Below, piece by piece: positions 22,990 through 31,279 of a stretch of DNA of 37,021 nucleotides. The DNA is from Candidatus Aenigmatarchaeota archaeon (lineage in GTDB: Archaea; Aenigmatarchaeota; Aenigmatarchaeia; CG10238-14; SCSR01). The stretch covers positions 1 to 37,021 of the forward strand of contig JACQIA010000089.1 of NCBI GenBank assembly GCA_016198705.1, in the 5' to 3' direction. The notes beneath the pieces are model-generated. The model ran no database searches, was not told the DNA's origin, and saw only the letters and a list, made by a program, of their open reading frames with translations. Numbering within the stretch: the stretch's first letter is position 1; each line of letters begins with the position of its first letter. The position numbers and the translations under genes are program-made.

Positions 22990-23010
22990 TAAATTATAAT
23001 TACAAGTTTG

Positions 23011-23020
23011 ATATATATAA
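23011..23020. promoter_or_regulatory. Bidirectional TATA element for two secreted-protein genes
   Basis: ATATATATAA, almost its own complement. It is centred about 24 bases before the mini-pilin ATG (plus strand) and about 26 before the somatomedin-B-like gene ATG (minus strand). Both distances fit leaderless archaeal transcripts from one shared box. Confidence 0.55.
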
Positions 23021-23038
23021 TCTAGACAAAATAAAATT

Positions 23039-23467
23039 ATGAAAGGTGCTGTTTCTACTATTGTTTTAGTTATAATTGCTATTGTAGCTATTGCAGCTAT
23101 AGGATATAATTTCTATTTACAACAACCATCTACACTACCTATAAGAACAACATCGACTACAGACTGTCAAAATAAACTAGTATCTTATTGCACTACATGG
23201 AGTGCTAATGAGTATGGTAGGGATGCTGTATCTGCAGGAGGAAGACCCGGGCCTTGGGATAGATATGCTAGTAGCTGTAATGATGTCACACCTAGTGTTG
23301 ATATTTGTGGTAGAGCACTAAGAACTAGCGTTGCTACTGGCAGGGCTACAGCTGTTAGTAAGTTAGGTTTTCTCGAATCATGCAATCCCAATAGAGATAT
23401 ATGCGATGTTGGGCTGATTTGTAAATTAGGAAGAGATAATACCTATAGATGTTTAAGGCAGAGTTAA
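23039..23467 (+). CDS. Mini-pilin-like secreted protein, long paralogue
   Basis: 142 residues, a paralogue of the 81-residue protein starting at 12239. The N-terminus MKGAVSTIVLVIIAIVAIAA is again prepilin-like, with probable cleavage after Gly3. The C-terminal module C115-x6-C122-x5-C128-x9-C138 is nearly identical in sequence. Between them lies an extra segment of about 60 residues with four more Cys (C43, C51, C80, C90), which the short form lacks. The start is 24 bases from a TATA box it shares with the divergent somatomedin-B-like gene. It probably makes a minor pilin or small disulfide-rich surface protein; the role is not known. Confidence 0.82.
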   Translation: MKGAVSTIVLVIIAIVAIAAIGYNFYLQQPSTLPIRTTSTTDCQNKLVSYCTTWSANEYGRDAVSAGGRPGPWDRYASSCNDVTPSVDICGRALRTSVATGRATAVSKLGFLESCNPNRDICDVGLICKLGRDNTYRCLRQS

Positions 23468-23929
23468 CTAAAGTTTAAGATTATCAACAATTTCCCCATA
23501 CTTCAACAAGGAATCGCAATAATAGCATTGTACAGAATTATTACCAACTTTAATAAACTTGGTAACTATAGGCTCATTTTCTAAATTAGTAATGCAGGAT
23601 AAATTAGGGCATTTCAAAACTTCTTCTATAACATCTGGGAATTTTACTTCGGCCTTTTCAACAACTTCAGAATTTTCTATTTTATTAATGGTTGCATTTG
23701 GCGCTATCAGTGATATTATATTGACTTCTTTTGGAGTTAAAAATTTACCCTCTATTTTTATCAAATCTTTCTTACCATACTGCCTACTATCAACATTAGC
23801 TATGATTACTGCTCTTGCCTTAGGATCTATCTTTAGAATTTTTTGAACAAGATAACCCCTGCCTGCAGGTATATGGTCTATTGCTGTCCCTTTCATTATT
23901 TTGCTAACTGAAAGTTTTTCATCTGACAT
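23468..23929 (-). CDS. pyrI: Aspartate carbamoyltransferase regulatory subunit
   Basis: 153 residues. PyrI binds CTP or ATP and gives allosteric control of PyrB. An N-terminal allosteric domain (GTAIDHIPAGRGYLVQKIL) and a C-terminal zinc domain with C107, C112, C135 and C138 (CPNLSC and CYYC) are complete. It starts six bases after pyrB, the usual pyrBI order. The stop lies directly against the stop of the convergent mini-pilin. The presence of PyrI implies feedback control of the pathway by end-product nucleotides. Confidence 0.95.
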   Translation of the reverse strand: MSDEKLSVSKIMKGTAIDHIPAGRGYLVQKILKIDPKARAVIIANVDSRQYGKKDLIKIEGKFLTPKEVNIISLIAPNATINKIENSEVVEKAEVKFPDVIEEVLKCPNLSCITNLENEPIVTKFIKVGNNSVQCYYCDSLLKYGEIVDNLKL

Positions 23930-23935
23930 AATAAA

Positions 23936-24871
23936 TCAACTTAGTATCAGGTTCAACAAAGCTGTCCTAACGAACAAACCATTTCTAGCCTGCTCAAAAT
24001 ACTTCGCAAATTTTGTATTATCTATATCAGACGAAATTTCATCCACTCTTGGTAGTGGGTGCAAGATAATCATTCCTTCTTTCACATTTTTGATATTGTC
24101 CAAAGTTATTCGATAACTACCTTTTAGCTTAAGGTATTCAGTAGGATCAACAAATCTTTCTTTTTGCAGTCTAGTAACATAAAGAACGTCCAAATCATTT
24201 ATCGCTTTATTCAAATCAGATTGCTTTGAAAACGATATACTTTTGCTAGCCAAAAATTCTTCTACCTCCGGCCTAATTTGTAGAGTGTCTGGTGCTATAA
24301 AATTCAATTGCACGTCAAATTTCGATAAGGCATAGCACAAAGAAGGAATAGTCCTACCGTATCTCAAATCCCCAACTAATCCTATGTTAAGTGTGTCTAT
24401 CTCACCGAATTCGCTTTTTATAGTGAACAAATCCAGCATTGCTTGTGTAGGATGCTCCTGGAATCCTGAGCCTGCATTGATAACTGGCTTCTTAGAAATT
24501 TCTGCAGCAAATTTAGCTGACCCAGCTGCTGGATGCCTAATAATTATGCAATCACTGTAATTTTCGAAAATTCTTATAGTATCATGAAACGACTCGCCTT
24601 TACCGCCATAAGAAGAGCTGTTCGGTTCTGCAAACCCAATTACATCGCTGCCTAAAGATTTTGCAGAAGTTTGAAAGCTTTGATAGGTTCTAGTAGATGG
24701 TTCAAAAAAAATCATTGAAATAATTTTATCTTTTAGTGAATTTCTGAATCTTTCAGGCTTCTCTTTGACTTCCTTAGAGATGTCAAAAATAAATTCAAGC
24801 TCTTCACGAGAAAAGTCTTTTGCGCTAATTACATCTCGATTTTTGAGATTTTCTTTATTAATGGAACCCAC
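23936..24871 (-). CDS. pyrB: Aspartate carbamoyltransferase catalytic subunit
   Basis: 311 residues, full length. Joins carbamoyl phosphate to aspartate. Carbamoyl-phosphate site FEPSTRTYQSF (S59-T62), K91 in the mobile loop (GGKGES), HPAAGS, EHPTQAMLDLFT, and HPLPRVDEI near the C-terminus are all present. The start is GTG at the ORF limit with no strong ribosome binding site; no better ATG precedes the conserved part. It lies 32 bases after pyrE and six before pyrI on the same strand, so pyrE-pyrB-pyrI probably form one transcript. No carbamoyl-phosphate synthetase is in the window. Confidence 0.96.
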   Translation of the reverse strand: MGSINKENLKNRDVISAKDFSREELEFIFDISKEVKEKPERFRNSLKDKIISMIFFEPSTRTYQSFQTSAKSLGSDVIGFAEPNSSSYGGKGESFHDTIRIFENYSDCIIIRHPAAGSAKFAAEISKKPVINAGSGFQEHPTQAMLDLFTIKSEFGEIDTLNIGLVGDLRYGRTIPSLCYALSKFDVQLNFIAPDTLQIRPEVEEFLASKSISFSKQSDLNKAINDLDVLYVTRLQKERFVDPTEYLKLKGSYRITLDNIKNVKEGMIILHPLPRVDEISSDIDNTKFAKYFEQARNGLFVRTALLNLILS

Positions 24872-24903
24872 ACTATAGTTGGAAAGTTAATCTTATAAGC
24901 CTT

Positions 24904-25518
24904 TCATTTTGAATGCTTTTTGGTATATTCTACAATAGATTTATAACTAGCGTCTGCAATCAAACCCTCTTCATTCAACAAATTGGCAATTTCTGTTATC
25001 GACATGACTGAAAATAGCGGTATTCCATGTTTATTTAGCGTTTCTTTGCCACCCTGTTCCCTGTCTAACAAAACAACTACCCCTTTCATATTGAATTTCA
25101 CATTTGCGTTCTTTATTTTCTCTATAGTTTCAACCTTGCTTTGCCCATCAGTGATTAAATCATCCACAACAACTATGTTTTCCCCGTCTTTTATCTCGCC
25201 TTCAATCAAATTCGATATACCATATTCCTTCATTTCTTTTCTTGTGTAGCATGACGGTATTCCAGACGCAATAGATACAGCAGTTACAAGAGGTATGCCT
25301 GCATACGCCACTCCAACTAGTCTGTCTACATTTGGTATGTTTTCTTTTATAAAATCGCCAAGCATTTTGCCAACTTTCAGCAAAAGATTAGGATGGCTGG
25401 TTAAATGTCTCAATTGAATGTAATAAGGGCTTTTGATGCCAGATTTGAGAGTAAATTCACCGAATTTTATAGCGCCTATATCAAATAGCTCGGTTGCAAC
25501 TTCTGTTTTTGTTGTCAT
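24904..25518 (-). CDS. pyrE: Orotate phosphoribosyltransferase
   Basis: About 204 residues. Transfers orotate to PRPP to give OMP. The PRPP-binding motif [12 protein letters not shown], the flexible loop with [10 protein letters not shown], and the N-terminal [16 protein letters not shown] substrate region are present. ATG is preferred over the GTG just before it. It is divergent from pyrF over about 50 bases with TATTTAAAAATA about 35 bases upstream of pyrE. The enzymes of the last two UMP steps (PyrE and PyrF) and of PRPP supply (Prs) are thus controlled from this one point. Confidence 0.95.
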   Translation of the reverse strand: MTTKTEVATELFDIGAIKFGEFTLKSGIKSPYYIQLRHLTSHPNLLLKVGKMLGDFIKENIPNVDRLVGVAYAGIPLVTAVSIASGIPSCYTRKEMKEYGISNLIEGEIKDGENIVVVDDLITDGQSKVETIEKIKNANVKFNMKGVVVLLDREQGGKETLNKHGIPLFSVMSITEIANLLNEEGLIADASYKSIVEYTKKHSK

Positions 25519-25568
25519 CACATTCCAAATGTTAATTCTTTATCAAGTATTTAAAAATAGTAGATAGT

Positions 25569-26384
25569 ATGTTAAAAGATGGCATGTTCTTTGAAAAGTA
25601 TAGAAATGCAGTTGAGGAAAAGAAAAGTATAATTAATATTAACTTAGACCCTGCTTTACCTAGACAAAGAAAGAATTTTGTTATACCAGACAAATATTCG
25701 TCTGAAGATGACAGTGATACTATATTAAATTTCTCGCTTGATATCATTGAAAAGGCTAGTGGCTATTGCTGTTCGATAAAACCAAATACACAGTATTTCT
25801 TGAATGATACAAAATTACTTAAGATTTTAGCAGATAAGATTCGTAAGGAGGGTATGATTGCTATTTTAGACCACAAACTTAGCGATATAGGCTCAACTAA
25901 CGATTCAGCAATACATTGGATTAATGAAATGGGTTATGATGCGTTTACATTTTCTCCATTCGCTGGAAATATGCAAACTGCAGTAGAGGATGCGCATAAT
26001 AAAAATCTTGGTGTGTTTGTTTTAACATTAATGTCAAATCCTGAGGCTGAACTGTTTATGGTGAATACAAAAATCAATGGCTCTCCAACTTACCAATTCA
26101 TAGCAAGTGAAGTCAAAAGAACTAATGCAGACGGTTGTGTTGTTGGATTGACTGGATTTGTCCAAGAAGATTACATAAGAAGCATACAAAATACAGTAGG
26201 CCATAATAAAGTGTTTCTATTGCAGGGCATAGGACCTCAGGGTGGTAGTGAAGCTGATTTGAACAAGATAAAACTTGTAAAAAATCCACTGGTTAGTTTG
26301 GGTAGAGAAGTAATATTTTCAGAAAATGTTGTAGAATCTATTAAAAAATATTATGATTTGTTAAACGAGGTGAGGAAAACTTGA
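25569..26384 (+). CDS. pyrF: Orotidine-5'-phosphate decarboxylase
   Basis: 271 residues. Converts OMP to UMP. Active-site residues are in ILDHKLSDIGST (D101, K103, D106) with SIKPN at 69-73, and the phosphate-binding end is QGIGPQGG...SLGREVIF. At 271 residues it resembles the longer (group 2-type) enzymes rather than the compact archaeal form of about 215, so the subgroup should be regarded as provisional. It overlaps prs by four bases (TTGA). No strong ribosome binding site precedes the ATG, so the message may be nearly leaderless. Confidence 0.93.
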   Translation: MLKDGMFFEKYRNAVEEKKSIININLDPALPRQRKNFVIPDKYSSEDDSDTILNFSLDIIEKASGYCCSIKPNTQYFLNDTKLLKILADKIRKEGMIAILDHKLSDIGSTNDSAIHWINEMGYDAFTFSPFAGNMQTAVEDAHNKNLGVFVLTLMSNPEAELFMVNTKINGSPTYQFIASEVKRTNADGCVVGLTGFVQEDYIRSIQNTVGHNKVFLLQGIGPQGGSEADLNKIKLVKNPLVSLGREVIFSENVVESIKKYYDLLNEVRKT

Positions 26385-27271
26385 CTTTTATCGTCGGTTG
26401 TAGTAATGCCGCTAATTTATCTAAGGAAGTTTCTGAATTGGCAAATATGCATTTAGTGAAAACAGAATTTAAGAATTTTCCTGATGGCGAACTCTATGTT
26501 AGAATTGACGAGGATCTAGAAGGCGAAGACGTAGTTATCATACAATCTGGTTATCCCAACCAAAACAATGCACTTATTGAATTATTCCTGACGCTAGATG
26601 CGATAAAAGATATGGAACCTAAGAAAGTCTCGTTAATTCTAACTTACATGCCGTACAGCAAGCAAGATAAAAGGTTTAAGGACGGTGAGGCAGTTAGTTC
26701 CGGCGCTATTCTTAAGTTAATAAAAAATTTTAAGATCAATAAAATATGCGTGATAAATTTGCATTTTGCGAAAGGTGAAAGCGATTTTGATTTCTTTAAT
26801 ATGGATATTAAAAATCTTAATGCAGCGCCATTAATTTCTCGGTATGTGAAAGATAACTACGGAGATTTCACGACAGTACTGCCAGGTAAAGGAAGTAGTT
26901 ATTTGTTGAATGAAGGCGAGGTAATTTTTTTAGAAACCAGAAGAGAAGAATATGTAGCAAGTGGAAAGGAGTATTTTGGTGAATCTGGTATAGTGCCAAA
27001 TGAGATAAAAAATGTTAAGGGTAAGACGGTTTTGGTACTTGATGATATGATTAACACAGGAGGAACGATGGCTAAAACTTGCGAATTGGTTAAAAAAAGT
27101 GGTGCGAATAAAATAATCAGTGCGTGTGTACATGGTTTGTTTGTAGGAAATTCCATAGAGAAATTGAAGAATGCTGAAGTTGATGAGATAATTTCTACTG
27201 ATACTATAGAAAGTCAGTTCAGTAAAGTATCTGTAGCGCCTTTGATAGCGGAAGAGATTGGTAGGATATGA
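26381..27271 (+). CDS. prs: Ribose-phosphate pyrophosphokinase (PRPP synthetase)
   Basis: 296 residues. Makes PRPP, the substrate of PyrE. FPDGELYVRI, IQSGYPNQN, YMPYSKQDKRFKDGEAVSS and the PRPP signature VLVLDDMINTGGTM (about 215-228) are clear. The usual DLH of the catalytic flag region reads NLHF here. Start is TTG overlapping the pyrF stop, with GAGGTGAGG just upstream as a strong ribosome binding site. The next gene, rpiB, overlaps by four bases. Placement in the pyr operon couples PRPP supply to pyrimidine synthesis. Confidence 0.93.
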   Translation: MTFIVGCSNAANLSKEVSELANMHLVKTEFKNFPDGELYVRIDEDLEGEDVVIIQSGYPNQNNALIELFLTLDAIKDMEPKKVSLILTYMPYSKQDKRFKDGEAVSSGAILKLIKNFKINKICVINLHFAKGESDFDFFNMDIKNLNAAPLISRYVKDNYGDFTTVLPGKGSSYLLNEGEVIFLETRREEYVASGKEYFGESGIVPNEIKNVKGKTVLVLDDMINTGGTMAKTCELVKKSGANKIISACVHGLFVGNSIEKLKNAEVDEIISTDTIESQFSKVSVAPLIAEEIGRI

Positions 27272-27723
27272 AAATAATCATTGGTTCTGATCATGCAGGA
27301 TTTGAATTGAAAGGGAAAATTAAAGAATATTTAGATGGATTGAATTTTGAGTATGAAGATTTAGGAGCTAACAGTCTTGACCCATCGGACGATTATCCTG
27401 ATTTTATAATCCCCGTAGCAAAGAAGGTTGCTAAGAATCCGAAAGAAAACTTAGGTATAGTTATAGGTGGCTCAGGCCAGGGTGAAGCAATAGCTGCTAA
27501 TAAGATCAAAGGAATAAGAGCTACAGTCTATTATGGTGGCTCATTAAATATTGTAAAACTTTCTAGGACTCATAATAATTCTAATATTCTGTCTTTAGGA
27601 GCTAGGTTTTTGACAGAAGGGGAAGCAATTGAAGCAGTCAAATTATGGATAGAAACCCCATTTTCAAATGAAGAAAGGCATAAAAGGAGAATAGGAAAAA
27701 TAGAAGGGTTTGAAAATAAATGA
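27268..27723 (+). CDS. rpiB: Ribose-5-phosphate isomerase B
   Basis: 151 residues of the RpiB/LacAB fold. Interconverts ribulose-5-P and ribose-5-P, the precursor of PRPP. GSDHAGFELK (D8, H9), GGSGQGEAIAANK and HNNSNILSLGARFL are present. The catalytic position is Glu (E73) rather than the Cys of E. coli RpiB, as in the mycobacterial type. It overlaps prs and the following zinc-ribbon gene by four bases each. The order pyrF-prs-rpiB gives a direct route from ribulose-5-P through PRPP to UMP. Confidence 0.94.
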   Translation: MKIIIGSDHAGFELKGKIKEYLDGLNFEYEDLGANSLDPSDDYPDFIIPVAKKVAKNPKENLGIVIGGSGQGEAIAANKIKGIRATVYYGGSLNIVKLSRTHNNSNILSLGARFLTEGEAIEAVKLWIETPFSNEERHKRRIGKIEGFENK

Positions 27724-27875
27724 AGTGCCCAAATTGTAAGAAAAACACTATGAAATTTCTCCCTTGGCTTGGTTTGTTGTACCAATGTTACAATCCTAAA
27801 TGCGGATATAGAGGTCCGCTTTATTTAACAAAATCAAGAAGACCAAAGGCATCCAGACTCGGTTCTGGCAGCTAG
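27720..27875 (+). CDS. 51-residue zinc-ribbon protein
   Basis: A small gene, starting in an ATGA overlap with rpiB, that encodes MKCPNCKKNT, then FLPWLGLLYQCYNPKCGYRG, then a basic Lys/Arg/Ser tail. C3/C6 and C23/C28 form a zinc ribbon like those of small ribosomal or RNA-associated proteins. Overlapping translation with rpiB supports a real gene at the end of the operon. Its 3' end overlaps the convergent nuclease gene by 42 bases, which is unusual but tolerated in compact genomes. Role unknown. Confidence 0.75.
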   Translation: MKCPNCKKNTMKFLPWLGLLYQCYNPKCGYRGPLYLTKSRRPKASRLGSGS

Positions 27876-28313
27876 AAATGCCTGCTGGATATCTTCATGA
27901 TATTTCACATTTGGTTTTATTGTGTACATCTTTGCAAGGCCTTCTCTGACCAATTTCACATTAATGTTTTCCTTGCCCAAAAAAATAAAGCGCAATAATC
28001 TATCGTATCTATCCTTGTTTTCTACATCCCGCTCTAAAATCACATCTTTTCCTTCCACCAATTCACGTAATCGATCAGTGGATTCCTTGTAACATTCATG
28101 GCCTTTTTCAGCTGTATCTATACCTATTAATCTAACTCTTTCTCCATCGATTAATTCGACTGTATCTCCGTCTATCACTCTGGCCACTACAGAAGTTTCT
28201 TTGGTATAATCCTGCTGTATATCTTGACGTACAAAAAAACCTGTGAATGAAAAGTATCCTATAGTGGAAATCAAAATAATGGCAATTAATAAGATAATTA
28301 ATTTTTTATCCAT
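27834..28313 (-). CDS. Membrane-anchored staphylococcal-nuclease-like protein
   Basis: 159 residues. An N-terminal membrane anchor (about 4-24, LIILLIAIILISTIGYFSF) is followed by an SNase domain on the outer side. Key residues correspond to the staphylococcal enzyme: DGDT (D48-T51), R61, IDTAE (D66, T67, E69) and the RYDRLLRF arginines near 102-108. It should degrade DNA or RNA at the cell surface, perhaps for nucleotide scavenging, which would fit the nearby pyr/PRPP genes. A C-terminal Cys-Leu-Trp end is present. The gene lies alone with a TATA-like AT stretch upstream. Confidence 0.92.
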   Translation of the reverse strand: MDKKLIILLIAIILISTIGYFSFTGFFVRQDIQQDYTKETSVVARVIDGDTVELIDGERVRLIGIDTAEKGHECYKESTDRLRELVEGKDVILERDVENKDRYDRLLRFIFLGKENINVKLVREGLAKMYTIKPNVKYHEDIQQAFLAARTESGCLWSS

Positions 28314-28352
28314 GTTATGGAATTATTTAGATCTAATTTATATATTTAAATC

Positions 28353-28586
28353 CTAACTGGCTGTACCCTTTTTCTCTACTCGCAATCCTTCTTCAAATGC
28401 TTTATCATCCTTTTTCCCATATTCTTCTATAATTTCTGCAGTTGGTTTGCTGCCAAAATCATCAGCACAGGACTTGCATACTGTAACTGTTTTATGTGTG
28501 TCCTCATCACCAGCACTAAATACGACAGATTTTTTACCACAAATAGAGCACTTGCCTTCAAATGTAGCTGATAGCTTAATCTTCAT
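28353..28586 (-). CDS. Small two-CxxC zinc-binding protein
   Basis: 77 residues from the ATG (a TTG codon precedes it). CSICGKKS (C13, C16) and VCKSCADDFG (C37, C40) make one treble-clef or ribbon-type zinc site. A charged helical tail (EIIEEYGKKDDKAFEEGL) follows. It is similar in style to archaeal small zinc-finger proteins of unknown role. It lies between the nuclease and the first UbiA gene without overlap, so an operon with either is uncertain. Confidence 0.75.
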   Translation of the reverse strand: MKIKLSATFEGKCSICGKKSVVFSAGDEDTHKTVTVCKSCADDFGSKPTAEIIEEYGKKDDKAFEEGLRVEKKGTAS

Positions 28587-28607
28587 CAATAAATAATCGA
28601 TTTTGAA

Positions 28608-29501
28608 CTAAAAAAGTTTACTAAATTCATTTAACGCCTGAATAAGATTATAGTTAACAGAGTATAGAGTGGAATCCGTCCTAACCAAAATTATAGAAAT
28701 TATTGCAAATAAAGACATAATATAAATAAGTATCATGCCAATTTGCATTTTTTGTTTTAAACTTTTTAATCTTGTACTATAGTAATAACAAAATAGACCA
28801 AAAAGCGTAGTCATACCTATTGCTAATGGCATCTTATATAGGAGCAAAGAAAATATGAATGAAATGATTAAAATAGAAATGACAAATAAATTAGAAATAT
28901 TAAACAAGCTGAATTGAGCTGAAAAATGCGACTTGTAAATGCGGTAAACTAATACATAAAATGAAGAAAGCAAAACAAATAGCCAAAAAGGGAATGATTC
29001 AAAAGTTGTTGTTTGTGTGAACCATCCCAATGAAAATTTTATAAATTGTATTACAATCATATTAGCATACAGAAGTAAACTAAATTTTTTTATACGAAAA
29101 AAAGGATTCGAGTGAAAAAAAGTGAAAATGAGTAACGACATTTGAATCGTAAAAAACGTTAAATTAATTTTAGATGCTAAAAGGGTGCCAATAACAAAAA
29201 CCGCACTTGAAAACAATAGCAGCTCTTTAGTTTTCACAACTCCACTGTGCAATGGATAATGAAGGGCCAATTTTTTCTTAATTATACTTTTATCTTTAAT
29301 ATCATACTTGTAGTCAATAGCGTCATTTAAAGCATAAGTAAATTGGTAAGATAGAGTAAATGCAATGCCGCCTATCAAAGCGCTTTCTAAAGAAATTTGT
29401 CCAAATATAGAATAAAATAGAATTACACTTATTAAAAATTGTAAGAAATTTCTAGGAAAATGAACTGGGTATAGCATATAAAAGATTTTGTTTAATTGCA
29501 A
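28608..29501 (-). CDS. UbiA-family prenyltransferase-like membrane protein, divergent
   Basis: 297 residues with about eight or nine membrane helices. The first Asp-rich motif NDAIDYKYD (59-67, N-D-x-x-D-x-x-x-D) with the flanking YQFTYAL helix identifies the UbiA superfamily, which moves prenyl groups to acceptors. The second Asp-rich motif is not recognisable (YRIYKSHFS occupies the expected region), so it may be divergent or inactive in the normal reaction. It lies 24 bases downstream of the PAP2 gene on the same strand. It may act on an isoprenoid made by the neighbouring enzymes; acceptor unknown. Confidence 0.75.
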   Translation of the reverse strand: MQLNKIFYMLYPVHFPRNFLQFLISVILFYSIFGQISLESALIGGIAFTLSYQFTYALNDAIDYKYDIKDKSIIKKKLALHYPLHSGVVKTKELLLFSSAVFVIGTLLASKINLTFFTIQMSLLIFTFFHSNPFFRIKKFSLLLYANMIVIQFIKFSLGWFTQTTTFESFPFWLFVLLSSFYVLVYRIYKSHFSAQFSLFNISNLFVISILIISFIFSLLLYKMPLAIGMTTLFGLFCYYYSTRLKSLKQKMQIGMILIYIMSLFAIISIILVRTDSTLYSVNYNLIQALNEFSKLF

Positions 29502-29525
29502 AGCATCACCTTTAAAATAATTTTT

Positions 29526-29978
29526 TCAAATAAGTAATATAGCAATACCTGTCAATACACCGAAAATACTGCCAAAAATCACATCGATGAAATTATGAGA
29601 TTTAGTCATTAATCTACTAATGCCTACAAAAGTAGCGAAACCAAAAGAAGGTATAAATAACAATCTAAAGTAGAAGGAGTATATAGTTACAATGGTAAAT
29701 GCTACATGCGTATGGAAAGAAGGGAAGCCGTATTCCATTTCCTGATATTTATCCATTCTTGGACGTTTAGTTTTGAATAATGACTTTAGGGGCAAATTAA
29801 TCAATAATGTTAGAATACAACCTATAAAAGCTAATAAAGTTAGCTTTACCATAAGGTAAAAATCGAGTATTCCTACGATAAAATTAAGTATGAAAATTGA
29901 TATAAATAGCATTTTTAACGGCTTAACATGCATTTCTCTAGCCAGTCTATTAAATAATTTTTGCATTGCTTTCAACAA
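29526..29978 (-). CDS. PAP2-family membrane phosphatase
   Basis: 150 residues, four to five membrane helices. All three PAP2 motifs are present: K65-x6-R72-P73, P86-S-F-H89 (PSFH in place of the usual PSGH) and S121-R122-x5-H128-x3-D132. The two catalytic His and the Arg and Asp are kept. It would remove phosphates from a lipid or prenyl diphosphate. Its place between a UbiA protein and a squalene/phytoene-synthase-like enzyme suggests a prenyl-pyrophosphate substrate. It is divergent from the synthase gene by 50 bases. Confidence 0.9.
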   Translation of the reverse strand: MLKAMQKLFNRLAREMHVKPLKMLFISIFILNFIVGILDFYLMVKLTLLAFIGCILTLLINLPLKSLFKTKRPRMDKYQEMEYGFPSFHTHVAFTIVTIYSFYFRLLFIPSFGFATFVGISRLMTKSHNFIDVIFGSIFGVLTGIAILLI

Positions 29979-30028
29979 CTATAAAACTAATTCTTTTATT
30001 TATACTTTTAGTTAATTAAAAGTGAGTT

Positions 30029-30922
30029 ATGTCTCTAGAATATAATCTGCTGAACAGAGCTATTGTAATTTCAAAAAGAGAAAACAAGCTTTGGTATCTT
30101 TTAATAAAGACTTTGTTTACTCAAAAAATGCAAAAAATAGCATTTTTACTCTACTATTTTCTAAGATGGATTGATGATACTATCGACCGTAATCACTTGC
30201 CTAAAAATAAAAAAATCAGATTTTTACTGAGGGAAAGAAAGGTGATAGAAAATATTTTTGCCGGCAAGCAGCTCAAAAATTTAAATGATTATGAAACTGG
30301 ACTTATCCTATTAAGGAAATTTGATAAAAAAATCGCTATTAAGATAAAAAGATACGTCATTGATAATTATATAAAAGCTTTTGAACTTGAACTTAAAAGG
30401 AATGAAATTGTTACAAAAAAGTGGTTGTCAGAATACGCATATTATGTTGGTGGAAGTTTCGCTAACTTCGGTCTAATAATTACAAATCCCAATTTAGATA
30501 CAAAAATTATGAATGGCATATCAAAAACTTGTGCAACTGCAGCAGATTTGACGCATTTGTTGAGAGATTTTAGGAAAGATCTAAGAACTAAAAAACTCAA
30601 CATTCCAAAGGAAGATATAGAAAAGTTTAATATAGAGCCAAACAAACTAAATGAAAATTGCCGAGAATTAAGTAACTTTGCTAGAAGCCAAGTGAACGAA
30701 ATTTATAAATTATTTTCAAGCGGTGAAAAATATATAAAATCGACTTCTAGTTTCAGATTGAGATTAGCTTCTGCTCTATTTATTTCAAAATATAAATTCG
30801 TTTTGGCAAAAATCAAAAATAGGAATTATGATTTATTTTCAGATTATGATCATAGCACACTATCAGAAAAATTTATCAGAATGGGAATAGTACTAGATGA
30901 TATTTTAAGATTGGCTTTTTAA
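30029..30922 (+). CDS. Squalene/phytoene-synthase-like enzyme
   Basis: 297 residues of the trans-isoprenyl head-to-head synthase family. The first Asp-rich motif DDTID (49-53) follows FLRWI; the second is LLRDFRKDL (D180, D184), followed by KLNIPKED, typical of phytoene/squalene synthases. It would join two prenyl diphosphates (C15 or C20) into squalene- or phytoene-like product. No CrtI-type desaturase or squalene epoxidase is in the window. It is divergent from PAP2 and is followed, after a convergent ferredoxin, by a GGR-like reductase that could saturate the product. Confidence 0.9.
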   Translation: MSLEYNLLNRAIVISKRENKLWYLLIKTLFTQKMQKIAFLLYYFLRWIDDTIDRNHLPKNKKIRFLLRERKVIENIFAGKQLKNLNDYETGLILLRKFDKKIAIKIKRYVIDNYIKAFELELKRNEIVTKKWLSEYAYYVGGSFANFGLIITNPNLDTKIMNGISKTCATAADLTHLLRDFRKDLRTKKLNIPKEDIEKFNIEPNKLNENCRELSNFARSQVNEIYKLFSSGEKYIKSTSSFRLRLASALFISKYKFVLAKIKNRNYDLFSDYDHSTLSEKFIRMGIVLDDILRLAF

Positions 30923-30949
30923 ATAAAAGATATTTCAAAATTAGCAGAA

Positions 30950-31216
30950 CTAAACTAATTGTTCTCCAGTTTCCACATCTATTATATGAATACAATTAAC
31001 AGGACATCCTTTAGCTGCTTCTATTTCTATTTGAAGAGTAGATTCGTCAATTTCCAACTCAAAAACATCTGCAGCTCCTTCTTTTATTTTAGAATTAAAT
31101 AAATTCGCCTTATTGTCACTATTGTCTAATTCCCAAGATTTAGGGTTGATAGCAACGCACGTACCTGCACCTATACATAGGCTTCTCTCATAAATTATTT
31201 TATATTTTTTAGCCAT
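30950..31216 (-). CDS. Ferredoxin with a CxxA cluster motif
   Basis: 88 residues. Cluster ligands C14 and C20 (CIGAGTC) and C71 (CPVNC) with A17 in the position of the second cluster Cys point to a 3Fe-4S or labile cluster. C75 (in CPVNCI, where Ala is usual) could supply a fourth ligand or a disulfide. Single-cluster ferredoxins of this sort feed electrons to flavoproteins. It is divergent, by 63 bases, from the GGR-like gene, matching the known need of Methanosarcina geranylgeranyl reductase for a ferredoxin encoded next to it. Confidence 0.92.
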   Translation of the reverse strand: MAKKYKIIYERSLCIGAGTCVAINPKSWELDNSDNKANLFNSKIKEGAADVFELEIDESTLQIEIEAAKGCPVNCIHIIDVETGEQLV

Positions 31217-31279
31217 ACCAATTGACCTTATAAATAAGTTTCATATGCTTAAATAAAGTACGGTAACAACAGTTTATTT

